The notes under the pieces are model-generated. The model did not search any database. It was not told the DNA's origin and saw nothing but the letters and a program-made list of their open reading frames with translations. A program made the translations under genes and the position numbers. Shown piece by piece: positions 1 through 5,885 of a DNA stretch of 6,242 nt (positions are counted from its first letter, which is position 1; each line of letters opens with the position of its first letter). Origin of the DNA: Anaerolineae bacterium (GTDB lineage: Bacteria > Chloroflexota > Anaerolineae > Aggregatilineales > UBA2796); the NCBI GenBank assembly GCA_020851855.1, contig JADZBY010000524.1, positions 1-6,242 of the forward strand. The letters run 5' to 3'.

Positions 1-179
1 AAGGTCACCTGTCGGGCCGGAATATCCGTGAGGAAGCTCGACAGGAACAGCGCATCCGGGTGGGTGGGGTCCTCGGTCAGTATGTCCAGGCACAGGCGTT
101 GCGCGGCTGCTTTATCGCCCGCTTTGTAGGCATCGGCGGCCTGTTTGAGGGTTGCGCGAATGTCGATCATCGCGGCCAT
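1..179 (-). CDS. TPR-like protein, N-terminal fragment (cut by window edge)
   Basis: This is the first 59 residues of a protein that runs off the left end of the window. Residues about 7-45 look like one tetratricopeptide-type helical pair: an A helix with AADAYKAGD, a B helix with AAAQRLCLDIL, then the usual acidic-Pro turn EDPTHPDAL leading into a further helix (FLSSFL). TPR pairs usually mediate protein-protein contacts; the function of the full protein cannot be told. The start is ATG at 179, with a second in-frame ATG at 170 (MIDIR). A GGAG lies 2 bases before the first ATG and 11 before the second, so the downstream start is at least as plausible. A TATACT hexamer lies 18 bases upstream of the first ATG. 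It is separated from the upstream gpgS-like gene by 326 bases of repeat-rich DNA, so it is probably a separate transcription unit. The TPR assignment rests on one repeat and is moderate. Confidence 0.6.
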   Translation of the reverse strand, partial: MAAMIDIRATLKQAADAYKAGDKAAAQRLCLDILTEDPTHPDALFLSSFLTDIPARQVT

Positions 180-197
180 GTCTCCGTGTCCCCCACC

Positions 198-203
198 AGT
201 ATA
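198..203 (-). promoter_or_regulatory. Possible -10 element upstream of the TPR-like gene
   Basis: The minus strand reads TATACT here, five of six bases matching the bacterial -10 consensus, 18 bases before the ATG at 179. No convincing -35 hexamer is seen 16-18 bases upstream. The same hexamer stands before two other genes in the window (3595-3600 and 5718-5723), which raises its credibility a little. If used, the transcript would have a very short leader. Confidence 0.3.
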
Positions 204-307
204 CCTGAAAGCGAGGCTGCCAGGGGCCGGCCTCACCCCCTGACCCAGGGCAATCGCATCACAATCCGCCGTTAAGGCAGGCAGCAGGAAAACGCCTCAC
301 CCCCTGA

Positions 308-343
308 CCCCCTCTCCACGCGGAGTACCGCGTAGAGAGGGGG
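308..343 (-). repeat. Conserved long hairpin inside repeat copy A
   Basis: Bases 308-323 pair with 328-343 around the 4-base loop AGTA. Of 16 pairs one is a C/A mismatch (317 with 334) on the plus strand; on a minus-strand transcript the same pair becomes G-U, so the RNA stem would be fully paired. The same core occurs in inverted orientation in copy B. No run of T follows on either strand, so it is not a standard intrinsic terminator, although it lies downstream of the gpgS-like stop and could slow polymerase or protect an mRNA 3' end. Confidence 0.7.
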
Positions 344-405
344 AATCGCGCGGCGACAGGCCGCCGATCTCCCCTCTCCATGCCGTCGAGGTCCCCGACC
401 GGGTT

Positions 406-431
406 CCCATTGAACGCTTGCGTTCAATGGG
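406..431. repeat. Perfect 12-base-arm palindrome
   Basis: CCCATTGAACGC (406-417) and its exact complement (420-431) flank a TT spacer, giving a 26-base palindrome with no mismatch. It sits in the internal part of repeat copy A that copy B lacks. It is less GC-rich than its surroundings and has no adjacent T-tract. It could be a protein-binding palindrome, a hairpin, or a small nested insertion. Confidence 0.65.
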
Positions 432-505
432 TGGTCTGGGGTGGCGGACATGGGGAGGGGCCGGGGGTGAGGCCGCTTTGATGCGATTGCCCGTGCCCGA
501 CATCC

Positions 506-2326
506 TTAGCCGCTATGCGTCTGGCCGGCGCGCGCCCGGACGTAGCCCGGCGCGTCGATCATCGGCGGGCGCTCGAAGTCGCTGATCTCGGCGATGTCCA
601 GCGCGAAACGCTCCGGCTCGTGCACGATCAGCTTCATGCTGCGGTTCACACGCCGCAGGATTTGCAGTCCGTAGCGCTTTTCCAGCCGCGAGATGAACAC
701 CTGCTGGATGGCAAACGACATCTTGCTCAGGTTGGTGAGCGGCTGGTTGCGGTGCACGCGCTCTTCCAGGTCAACCTGCGCGATGCTGTCCAGCCCGTAC
801 AGGCCGTGCAGGTCGATCAACAGGCCGGTTTCCACGCCGTAGCCGCTGAAGAACGGCACGCGCTCCAACGCCTCACGCCGCCCGGCATACTCGCCCGATA
901 GCGGCTGGATGATGCCCGATAGCTCCGGGTAAAACAGGTTCAGAAGTGGGCGCGCGACCAGCTCCGTGACGCGCCCGCCGCCCACCGCCTGCAACACGCC
1001 ATCCACGCGCAGCGGGCGCTGGTAAAAGCCCTTCACGTACTGGATGCTGGGCCGTTTCAGCAGCGGGCCGAGCAAGCCGTACACAAAGCGCGGGTGCATG
1101 TTGGTGATGTCCGTGTCGATCCAGACGACGATATCGCCCTTCAACACGGCCAGGCTCTTCCACAGCGCCTCGCCTTTGCCCTGGTAGGTCCCCACTTCGG
1201 GCAGGATGTCGGGATGGCGATACACCGGCACGCCTAGCGACTGCGCGATCTCGACGGTGCGGTCTTCGGAATTGCTGTCGATGAGCACCATCTCGTCGAG
1301 CAGCGGCGCTTCTTCCATCAGCGCACGCTTGAGGGTGGTGATCACCTCGCCCACCGTCTCTTCCTCGTTGAGCGCGGGCAGACCCAGGCTGATGGTCACG
1401 CCCTGGCTCTTTTTCATGGCGACCAGCGCGTCGAGGTCGGCAAATTCGCGGCTGTGAAAGGTGTTCTCCGCGAACCAGCGGTCCACGCGCACGGACAGGT
1501 TCTCCACCGGGCGGAAGCGGCGCACAGGCGCGTGAAAGCCGGCCTCTTCGGGCACGCGGGCGCGCACCAGGGCCAGCGGTCGGTTGGCGCGGGCAAAGAC
1601 CGTCTGCAAGGCCGGGTTCATGCTGCTCGTCGTGTAGTCGGGTTGCGGGAACGTCGCGCCCATGACGATGGCGCGGTGATAGCGCGCCTCGTAGACGATG
1701 CCCTCGGCCACGCGGGTCACCGCCGTGACGGCGCGCGTGACGAGCGGCTCGGCGCGCATGATCTCGCTCAGGTTCGGCGTGCTGCCGGGTGTATCGGCCA
1801 CGTGAAACAGCGTGATGGTCGAGTCGCCCGCCAGCGCCGCCGCAACGCGCAGGCCAATATCGATGTTCGGGCCGCCGCGCAGCGAGAGCAGCACCGGCCC
1901 TTCGAACTGCCACGGCGCGCCATGCAACAGCACCACGTCCACCGGCACAGCGCGCAGAATGTCGTCTGACGTCAGGCCGCCGGTCAGCGCTGCCGGGCCT
2001 TCCCATTGGATGATGACCGTCTCGACGCCCAGTGAGGATACGTCCGTCACCAGCCGGGAGAGTGGGCGATAATCCACGTAGACCAGCGTCTCGTGGTGCG
2101 CCGCTTCGACATCGCGGCTGATCTTGTCCAGCGCCTCGCGCAGCTGGCGGGCCGGATTCGCGCCTTCGCTCAGGGAGCTGCCTTCGGGCATCGTGATCAG
2201 ACCGCGCAAGTAGAGCGTTCCACCCGGCGCGGTCAACGAGGCCGCCAGTTTGGCCCAGTGCTCTAGCTCGTGCTCCGTCGAAACGACGAGCATCACATTT
2301 GCGACGTGTTGGCCTTCCATGATCAC
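506..2326 (-). CDS. gpgS: UspA-like/glucosyl-3-phosphoglycerate synthase fusion (GT81)
   Basis: The C-terminal half (about residues 283-597) is a full-length glucosyl-3-phosphoglycerate synthase, which transfers glucose from an NDP-glucose (UDP-glucose in characterised members) to 3-phosphoglycerate in the cytosol. Visible hallmarks are PALNEEETV (317-325), DSNSED (350-355), GKGEALWKSL (383-392), the metal-binding DTD (404-406), GRVTELVARPLL (451-462), PLSGEYAGRR (475-484), GYGVETGLLID (495-505), the HRN whose His525 matches the metal-ligand histidine of the mycobacterial enzyme, and a terminal RPPM (587-589 region). Mycobacterial GpgS has about 324 residues; this protein has 606. The extra N-terminus looks like two UspA-type alpha/beta domains (about 9-135 and 143-257), the second running from PVLLSLRGG to RPLALVRAR. 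Both lack the usual G-2x-G-9x-G(S/T) ATP-binding motif. The start is GTG at 2326, overlapping the GT4 stop codon (GTGA); an AGAGGA lies 9 bases upstream. ATG at 2320 is the alternative. GpgS assignment is strong; the Usp assignment is moderate. Confidence 0.9.
   Translation of the reverse strand: MIMEGQHVANVMLVVSTEHELEHWAKLAASLTAPGGTLYLRGLITMPEGSSLSEGANPARQLREALDKISRDVEAAHHETLVYVDYRPLSRLVTDVSSLGVETVIIQWEGPAALTGGLTSDDILRAVPVDVVLLHGAPWQFEGPVLLSLRGGPNIDIGLRVAAALAGDSTITLFHVADTPGSTPNLSEIMRAEPLVTRAVTAVTRVAEGIVYEARYHRAIVMGATFPQPDYTTSSMNPALQTVFARANRPLALVRARVPEEAGFHAPVRRFRPVENLSVRVDRWFAENTFHSREFADLDALVAMKKSQGVTISLGLPALNEEETVGEVITTLKRALMEEAPLLDEMVLIDSNSEDRTVEIAQSLGVPVYRHPDILPEVGTYQGKGEALWKSLAVLKGDIVVWIDTDITNMHPRFVYGLLGPLLKRPSIQYVKGFYQRPLRVDGVLQAVGGGRVTELVARPLLNLFYPELSGIIQPLSGEYAGRREALERVPFFSGYGVETGLLIDLHGLYGLDSIAQVDLEERVHRNQPLTNLSKMSFAIQQVFISRLEKRYGLQILRRVNRSMKLIVHEPERFALDIAEISDFERPPMIDAPGYVRARAGQTHSG
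2323..2326 (-). promoter_or_regulatory. GTGA stop/start overlap (translational coupling)
   Basis: The TGA stop of the GT4 gene (2325-2323) shares bases with the GTG start of the gpgS-like gene (2326-2324). The AGAGGA ribosome-binding sequence lies within the end of the GT4 coding region. Such overlaps usually mean coupled translation and often joint function. Confidence 0.75.
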
Positions 2327-3567
2327 CGTTTCACTTCCTCTAAGAGCGGCGCAAGCTGGTCGCGGATGATGGCGTCCCAGCGGTAGTCGCGGCGCACGCG
2401 CCGGCGCAGACGAAAGGTGCGGCTCTCGTCCAGCTCGCGCACGATCACCGCCGCGATGGCATCCGGCGCGCCGTTTTCCGGGTCAAAGTAGTGCGCCTCG
2501 TCCCCACCCGACCGGCGCAGCGGCGGCAGATCGGCGCAGAAGACTGGGATTCCGGCCAGCCCCGCTTCCAGCACCGGGATTCCAAAGCCTTCCTGTGTGC
2601 TGGGGAACAGCAGCGCGTCGGAAAACAGGAACAGGTTGGCCATCGTCGCGTCGTCCGGCACAAACGGCGACTCCGCGCCGCCCAGCGCATACAGGAAATG
2701 CGCGCTTCCCCCGAGATCAAGCGTTTCACGCAGCGCCAGAAGCTCGCCCAGGTAGCCCGGATTGGCCGGGTTATGCGGCCCTGGCGGGCCGGTGACGACG
2801 AGGCGGAAGTCGCGGCCCGACTGGCGGCGCACTTCGGCCAGGATGCGCAGCGCAAGCTGGATATTCTTGCGCCGCGTGATGCGGGCGGGCAGCAAGAGCG
2901 TCGCTTCGGCGTCGGCCAGTGCGAGCTTTTCGACGATCTCGCTCATGGCCGGCGTCCAGCCCAGGAAGGCCGCCAGATCGATGCCCGGAGTCACGACGGC
3001 GACCTGCTCCGGCGGGATGCCGATCAGGTCGGCCAGCTCGTAGCGGCGCGGCTCGGACACGGTGACGTAGCGCGCGCCGGGCCACGGCTGGCGCAAGAGG
3101 TCCCAGGGCCAGCCGTCATGCAATTCCGGCTGGTACTGCGCGTTCGTCCAGGCCAGGTCGTGACACCAGGCGATGACGCGCACGCCAAGCTCGCCGGAGA
3201 CACGGTGGAGCGCCGACGTGAGGGCAAGATTCTTATTGAGGGTGGGGATATTGTGGGCAATGCAGGCATCGAAGCCCGCCAGTGCGCCACGCAAGCGAAC
3301 GATCAACTGGTCTTGAAGCGCCTCAAACGCGCCGGTCACCTTCCCGGCGTCGAGATCGCGCTTCACCTGAAGTACGTCAGGGTGCGTCGAACTCAGGAGC
3401 GGCTCCACCGTAACATCGACGTTGTCCGCGAACGACGCGCCACTTCCCGCCAGGACACGCACCGCGTATCCGAGCCGCGCCAGCCCACGTGCGTGGTAGG
3501 CGATGGTCGCCTCGACGCCACCCACGACCGGCGGCGCAGCGTAGTGCAGGATGGCAACTCGCTGCAT
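2323..3567 (-). CDS. GT4 family glycosyltransferase
   Basis: This 414-residue protein is a GT-B fold, retaining glycosyltransferase of family GT4, presumably cytosolic and using a nucleotide sugar. The N-terminal Rossmann domain opens with a strand (RVAILHYA) and the acceptor-side glycine loop GGVE (16-19). The C-terminal domain starts near VVTPGID (191-197) and has PARITRRKN (227-235), with Arg229 and Lys234 in the usual positions contacting the donor phosphates, and the E-x7-E signature Glu326-Glu334 in EGFGIPVLE. No membrane segment or signal peptide is seen. The start is ATG at 3567, with GGAGG 4 bases upstream. The 4-base overlap with the gpgS-like gene suggests it acts on glucosyl-3-phosphoglycerate, glucosylglycerate or a related acceptor. 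A mannosylglucosyl-3-phosphoglycerate synthase-type role is a reasonable guess, but donor and acceptor cannot be read from sequence. Family assignment is secure; function is not. Confidence 0.88.
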   Translation of the reverse strand: MQRVAILHYAAPPVVGGVEATIAYHARGLARLGYAVRVLAGSGASFADNVDVTVEPLLSSTHPDVLQVKRDLDAGKVTGAFEALQDQLIVRLRGALAGFDACIAHNIPTLNKNLALTSALHRVSGELGVRVIAWCHDLAWTNAQYQPELHDGWPWDLLRQPWPGARYVTVSEPRRYELADLIGIPPEQVAVVTPGIDLAAFLGWTPAMSEIVEKLALADAEATLLLPARITRRKNIQLALRILAEVRRQSGRDFRLVVTGPPGPHNPANPGYLGELLALRETLDLGGSAHFLYALGGAESPFVPDDATMANLFLFSDALLFPSTQEGFGIPVLEAGLAGIPVFCADLPPLRRSGGDEAHYFDPENGAPDAIAAVIVRELDESRTFRLRRRVRRDYRWDAIIRDQLAPLLEEVKR

Positions 3568-3594
3568 CGCACCTCCATCCTATGTGCGATGCGA

Positions 3595-3600
3595 AGTATA
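3595..3600 (-). promoter_or_regulatory. Possible -10 element upstream of the GT4 gene
   Basis: The minus strand reads TATACT, 27 bases before the ATG at 3567, in the 69-base gap after the ROK gene. It is preceded by CTTTCACGG, and the TPR-like gene has the similar CTTTCAGG before its own TATACT. No good -35 hexamer is visible. If real, it would let the GT4-gpgS pair be transcribed apart from the SIS-ROK pair. Confidence 0.35.
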
Positions 3601-3636
3601 CCGTGAAAGGCGTCTGCCGCGCGAGAGGACCGCCGC

Positions 3637-4608
3637 CTATAGTTCGCCCCGGAGATGCGCGGCCAGTCCGCGCGCTGCGCCGATAACGCCCGCGTTCAGG
3701 CCCAGCCCGGCGGGCACGACGCGAATCTGATCAAAGGGGACCATCGCGCCGCGCGCCCGGATCGTTTCCAGGAACACCGGCGCGAGCGATTCCCAGCCCT
3801 GCATGATGCCGCCGCCCATGACGACCACTTCCGGCGCGAGCACGTTCATCAGGTTCGCCACGCCGATGCCCAGGTAGCGCGCTTCCTGCTCCCAGAGCGC
3901 CTTTGCGACGGCGTCTCCCTGCGCGGCGGCTTCACTGACGATCCTGGGCGTGATCTTCTCGCGGTCGCCGCCTGCCAATCGCAGCATCAGCCCATCCGGC
4001 TCGGCGCGCCCGGCGGCGAGTTTGGAGAGCGCCGGGGCCGCCGCCAGCATCTCCCAGCAGCCGCGCGCCCCGCAATAACAGGCCGGCCCGTTCAGGTCGA
4101 TGACCTGGTGGCCGACTTCGCCTGCCAGCAGCCCGACGCCGCGATACAGCCGCCCACCCACGATGATGCCGCCGCCGATGCCCGTCCCCACGGTGATGTA
4201 CAACAGGTGGCGCGCGCCCTGCCCGGCCCCGACCCACTGCTCACCGAGCGCCGCCACCGCGCAATCGTGCAGCAGCAGCGCCGGTCTGCCGAAACGCTCG
4301 ACCAGCGCATCCACGACCGGCATGTCGTCCCAGGTGGGCAGCGTGTACGGGTTCTGGATACGCCCGCGCACCGAGTCGATGGGGCCGGTGCAGCCGATGC
4401 CGATGCCCAGCGCGTGATCGACAGGCAGCCCGGCCTGCGCTGCCACGCGCGCGATCAGGTCGCCAATCCGGCGCATGCCGTCTTCCGGGCCGCGCTGCGC
4501 TTCGGTGGGCATCGTGTCGCGGCTCAAGACCCGGCCATCGGCTGCCGCGACCACCGCCGCCACCACGCTCGTGCCGCCAATGTCAACGCCGATGATGACG
4601 TCCGCCAT
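3637..4608 (-). CDS. ROK-family sugar kinase (glucokinase-like)
   Basis: This 323-residue protein has the normal length and motif order of ROK sugar kinases, which phosphorylate hexoses or N-acyl hexosamines with ATP. The phosphate-1 loop is DIGGT (9-13), the phosphate-2 region is TVGTGIGGG (139-147), the sugar-binding/zinc motif is EVGH (164-167), the zinc cluster is CYCGARGCWE (177-186, with Cys177, Cys179, Cys184 and His167), and an adenosine-side GGG lies at 265-267. Catalytic Asp115 is present, but the usual Asn-Asp-Ala-Asn is HDCA (114-117), so the Asn that normally contacts the sugar is His114. This makes the substrate hard to predict; glucokinase is only a default name. The start is ATG at 4608 because the DIGGT strand begins seven residues later; the in-frame extension to 4782 is Arg/Ser-rich and overlaps the SIS gene. 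AAGGG 9 bases upstream is a weak ribosome-binding site. It lies 28 bases after the SIS gene, so the two are very likely co-transcribed. Confidence 0.87.
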   Translation of the reverse strand: MADVIIGVDIGGTSVVAAVVAAADGRVLSRDTMPTEAQRGPEDGMRRIGDLIARVAAQAGLPVDHALGIGIGCTGPIDSVRGRIQNPYTLPTWDDMPVVDALVERFGRPALLLHDCAVAALGEQWVGAGQGARHLLYITVGTGIGGGIIVGGRLYRGVGLLAGEVGHQVIDLNGPACYCGARGCWEMLAAAPALSKLAAGRAEPDGLMLRLAGGDREKITPRIVSEAAAQGDAVAKALWEQEARYLGIGVANLMNVLAPEVVVMGGGIMQGWESLAPVFLETIRARGAMVPFDQIRVVPAGLGLNAGVIGAARGLAAHLRGEL

Positions 4609-4636
4609 GCTCAATCGCCCTTTTTGACCGGTGTTC

Positions 4637-5677
4637 CTATTCTTCAACCGTGATCTTCTTGCCGTGGTAGAAATGCCCGACCTGCAAGCCGCGATGGGCC
4701 GCCAGCGCCGCCGCGAAGCACTGCGCCGGGACGATCTCCAGGATGGGCAGCAGCCAGTCGTCGGGGCTGTCCACCGCGACATTCAGGACGCCGGGCGCGT
4801 CCACCGCCGGCGCGCCGAGGAAGACAACCCGTGCGCCCAACCCGGCCATGTCCGCCGCCAGCCGCCGGGCGTTCGCGCGGGTATGCGCCGGGCCGCCGAA
4901 GATGACCAGCGCAACGTCCGGGCCGCTGATCTCGACCGGGCCATGCCGGTATTCTGCGCCGTTCATGCCCTCGGTCGGGACCTTCGCGCATTCTTTCGTG
5001 ACGAGCGCCCCGGCCATTGCAGAGGCGAACGATGGCCCGCGGCCCAGGAAGATGCGCGTCTGCACGCCGTCCAGCTTCTCGACCATCTCACGCGCGGCAG
5101 CCTGCCAGACGGGCAGCGCCTCGCGCAGCGTGTCCGCCGTCCGGCGCAACGCACTGATGTGCGGCTCCGGCGGCTCGCCGAGAAGCACCCGCGCCAGCAG
5201 GTGCATGGCGGCCAGCGAGCTGGTGTACGTCTTGCTGGACACGGTCGCCTCGTACCCGGCGCGCAGCGGGATGATCACATCGCTGGCGCGGGCGATGGGG
5301 CTGTCGGGATCGTTCGTCACGCCGATGATCGCGCCGGGGCGAGGCCCTTCTTCGACGGCGCGCCGCGTTTCGACGGATGCGCCCGACTGCGATACGGCGA
5401 TGAGCAGCGTGTCGGGGTCGAGCGCTGCCGGCGCATGGTGGAACAGCTCGCCGGCGGGCAGCGGCAGTGCTGTCACGCCGTGGCTCAGCAGGTACAGTGA
5501 GGCCGGGTAGACGGCGCAATACGAGCCGCCCATGCCGGTCAGGATCACGCGGCGGAAGCGCCCGGCGCGCAGCTGCGCCGCGAGCGGTCCCACGGCGTGC
5601 AGGTCACTTTCGACTGCATCCAACAGCCGGTGAAGCGCGTCGGGTTGTTCTTCGAGTTCGGTGGCGAAGCTGCTCAT
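4637..5677 (-). CDS. Double-SIS sugar-phosphate isomerase/deaminase (GlmS isomerase-like)
   Basis: This 346-residue protein consists of two SIS domains and matches the isomerase half of glucosamine-6-phosphate synthase, without the glutaminase half. SIS1 has TGMGGSYCA (47-55), VSQSGASVET (95-104) and the segment TNDPDSPIARASD (121-133) leading to SSKTYTSS (147-154). SIS2 has LGRGPSFASA (211-220) and RHGP (244-247). Aligned by eye to E. coli GlmS, catalytic Glu488, His504 and Lys603 correspond to Glu229, His245 and Lys340, and the C-terminus KKITVEE resembles the GlmS tail. Glu481 and Lys485 are replaced by Ala222 and Val226. This suits a stand-alone enzyme acting on a ketose or aldose phosphate, such as a NagB-II-type glucosamine-6-phosphate deaminase or a FrlB-type deglycase. 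The start is ATG at 5677, with TGAGGAC 7 bases upstream. An in-frame ATG at 5752 would add 25 unrelated residues and lies upstream of the likely promoter. The ROK kinase next door fits sugar-phosphate metabolism. Confidence 0.82.
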   Translation of the reverse strand: MSSFATELEEQPDALHRLLDAVESDLHAVGPLAAQLRAGRFRRVILTGMGGSYCAVYPASLYLLSHGVTALPLPAGELFHHAPAALDPDTLLIAVSQSGASVETRRAVEEGPRPGAIIGVTNDPDSPIARASDVIIPLRAGYEATVSSKTYTSSLAAMHLLARVLLGEPPEPHISALRRTADTLREALPVWQAAAREMVEKLDGVQTRIFLGRGPSFASAMAGALVTKECAKVPTEGMNGAEYRHGPVEISGPDVALVIFGGPAHTRANARRLAADMAGLGARVVFLGAPAVDAPGVLNVAVDSPDDWLLPILEIVPAQCFAAALAAHRGLQVGHFYHGKKITVEE

Positions 5678-5717
5678 GGCGGAGTCCTCAGAAGGCGGGC
5701 ACGGCGATCCGAGGACA

Positions 5718-5723
5718 AGTATA
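5718..5723 (-). promoter_or_regulatory. Possible -10 element upstream of the SIS gene
   Basis: The minus strand reads TATACT, 40 bases before the ATG at 5677. A TTGTCA lies upstream, but 23 bases away, which is too far for a standard -35/-10 pair. If used, it would give a leader of about 34 bases carrying the TGAGGAC ribosome-binding site and would start the SIS-ROK transcription unit. Confidence 0.35.
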
Positions 5724-5757
5724 GCGCTTATGCGGCGCAAATCGCGTGACAAGAGAG

Positions 5758-5880
5758 CGCCTCACCAGGGCTATCCCATCAAGGCGTCCTCACCCCCGGC
5801 CCCTCTTCATGCCGGCGCGGGCTTCCCCCCTCTACGCGGTACTCCGCGTGGAGAAGGGGTCAGGGGGTGAGGTGCTTTCC
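5758..5880 (+). repeat. Intergenic repeat element, short copy B
   Basis: This copy lies between the SIS gene promoter region and the stop codon of the right-edge gene. In plus-strand order it has GGGCTATCCCATCA (5768-5781, two mismatches to the 14-base end repeat of copy A), CCTCACCCCCGG (5788-5799), the hairpin core (5825-5858) and the 16-mer complement GGGTCAGGGGGTGAGG (5857-5872), then TGCTTTCCTGCC, like the sequence next to copy A. It is in the opposite orientation to copy A and lacks the internal 90-100 bases containing the 12-base palindrome. The stop codon of the right-edge gene is only 6 bases beyond it, so it may serve as that gene's 3' untranslated region. Confidence 0.7.
5825..5858 (+). 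repeat. Conserved hairpin inside repeat copy B
   Basis: CTCTACGCGG (5830-5839) pairs with the segment at 5844-5853 around the loop TACT, and C-rich and G-rich flanks extend the stem with two mismatches. The pair at 5833/5850 is T-G, matching the C/A position of copy A when the strand is switched. Conservation of the stem, loop and wobble in both copies suggests a shared origin. No T-tract follows. Confidence 0.65.
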
Positions 5881-5885
5881 TGCCG

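Larger units (their letters stand above)
231..492 (-). repeat. Intergenic repeat element, long copy A
   Basis: This element fills most of the 326-base gap between the TPR-like gene and the gpgS-like gene. It contains the 16-mer CCTCACCCCCTGACCC twice in direct orientation (231-246 and 295-310) and the related inverted motif CCGGGGGTGAGG at 461-472. A perfect 14-base inverted repeat, GGGCAATCGCATCA at 248-261 and its complement at 479-492, brackets 245 bases and looks like terminal inverted repeats. Read on the minus strand it lines up nearly end to end with copy B at 5758-5880, with an extra internal stretch of about 90-100 bases. It encodes no transposase, so it could be a MITE-like non-autonomous element or an extragenic palindromic repeat. 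No clear target-site duplication was found next to the 14-base repeats. Confidence 0.7.

Noticed and set aside
231..310. CRISPR array, suggested by the repeated CCTCACCCCCTGACCC word
   Set aside because: Only two direct copies exist, with no regular spacers; the word belongs to a palindromic intergenic repeat.
308..343. Intrinsic terminator after gpgS
   Set aside because: The stem is strong but no T-tract follows on the minus strand, and it lies more than 160 bases past the stop codon.
297..503. Small minus-strand open frame in the gap after gpgS
   Set aside because: It lies wholly within repeat copy A. Its ending LRGTPRGEGVRG recurs in the frame at 5661-5870 over copy B, so both are products of the repeat sequence and not genes.
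506..1411. Mannosyl-3-phosphoglycerate synthase or a generic GT2 as the identity of the C-terminal half
   Set aside because: The set GRVTELVARPLL, PLSGEY, GYGVE and HRN follows the mycobacterial GpgS pattern; generic GT2 enzymes lack it.
2491..3606. Long plus-strand open frame (371 codons) opposite the GT4 gene
   Set aside because: It mirrors a GT4 coding sequence whose motifs are complete; the translation is Arg/Gln-rich with no recognisable motif, as expected for an antisense shadow in GC-rich DNA.
3655..4653. Long plus-strand open frame (332 codons) opposite the ROK gene
   Set aside because: It is antisense to a ROK kinase with intact motifs, and its Arg/His/Gln-rich translation has no domain.
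4609..4782. Upstream start for the ROK kinase (58 extra residues)
   Set aside because: The extension is Arg/Ser-rich, overlaps the SIS coding sequence, and would displace the DIGGT strand from its usual N-terminal position.
4631..5500. Plus-strand open frame (289 codons) opposite the SIS gene
   Set aside because: It is antisense to a clear SIS enzyme, with a low-complexity Arg/Gln-rich translation.
4637..5677. Full glucosamine-6-phosphate synthase (GlmS)
   Set aside because: There is no N-terminal glutaminase domain with a leading Cys, and two of the GlmS active-site residues are replaced.
5678..5752. Upstream start for the SIS protein (25 extra residues)
   Set aside because: The extension does not resemble SIS proteins, spans the TATACT box, and the ATG at 5677 has a good ribosome-binding site.
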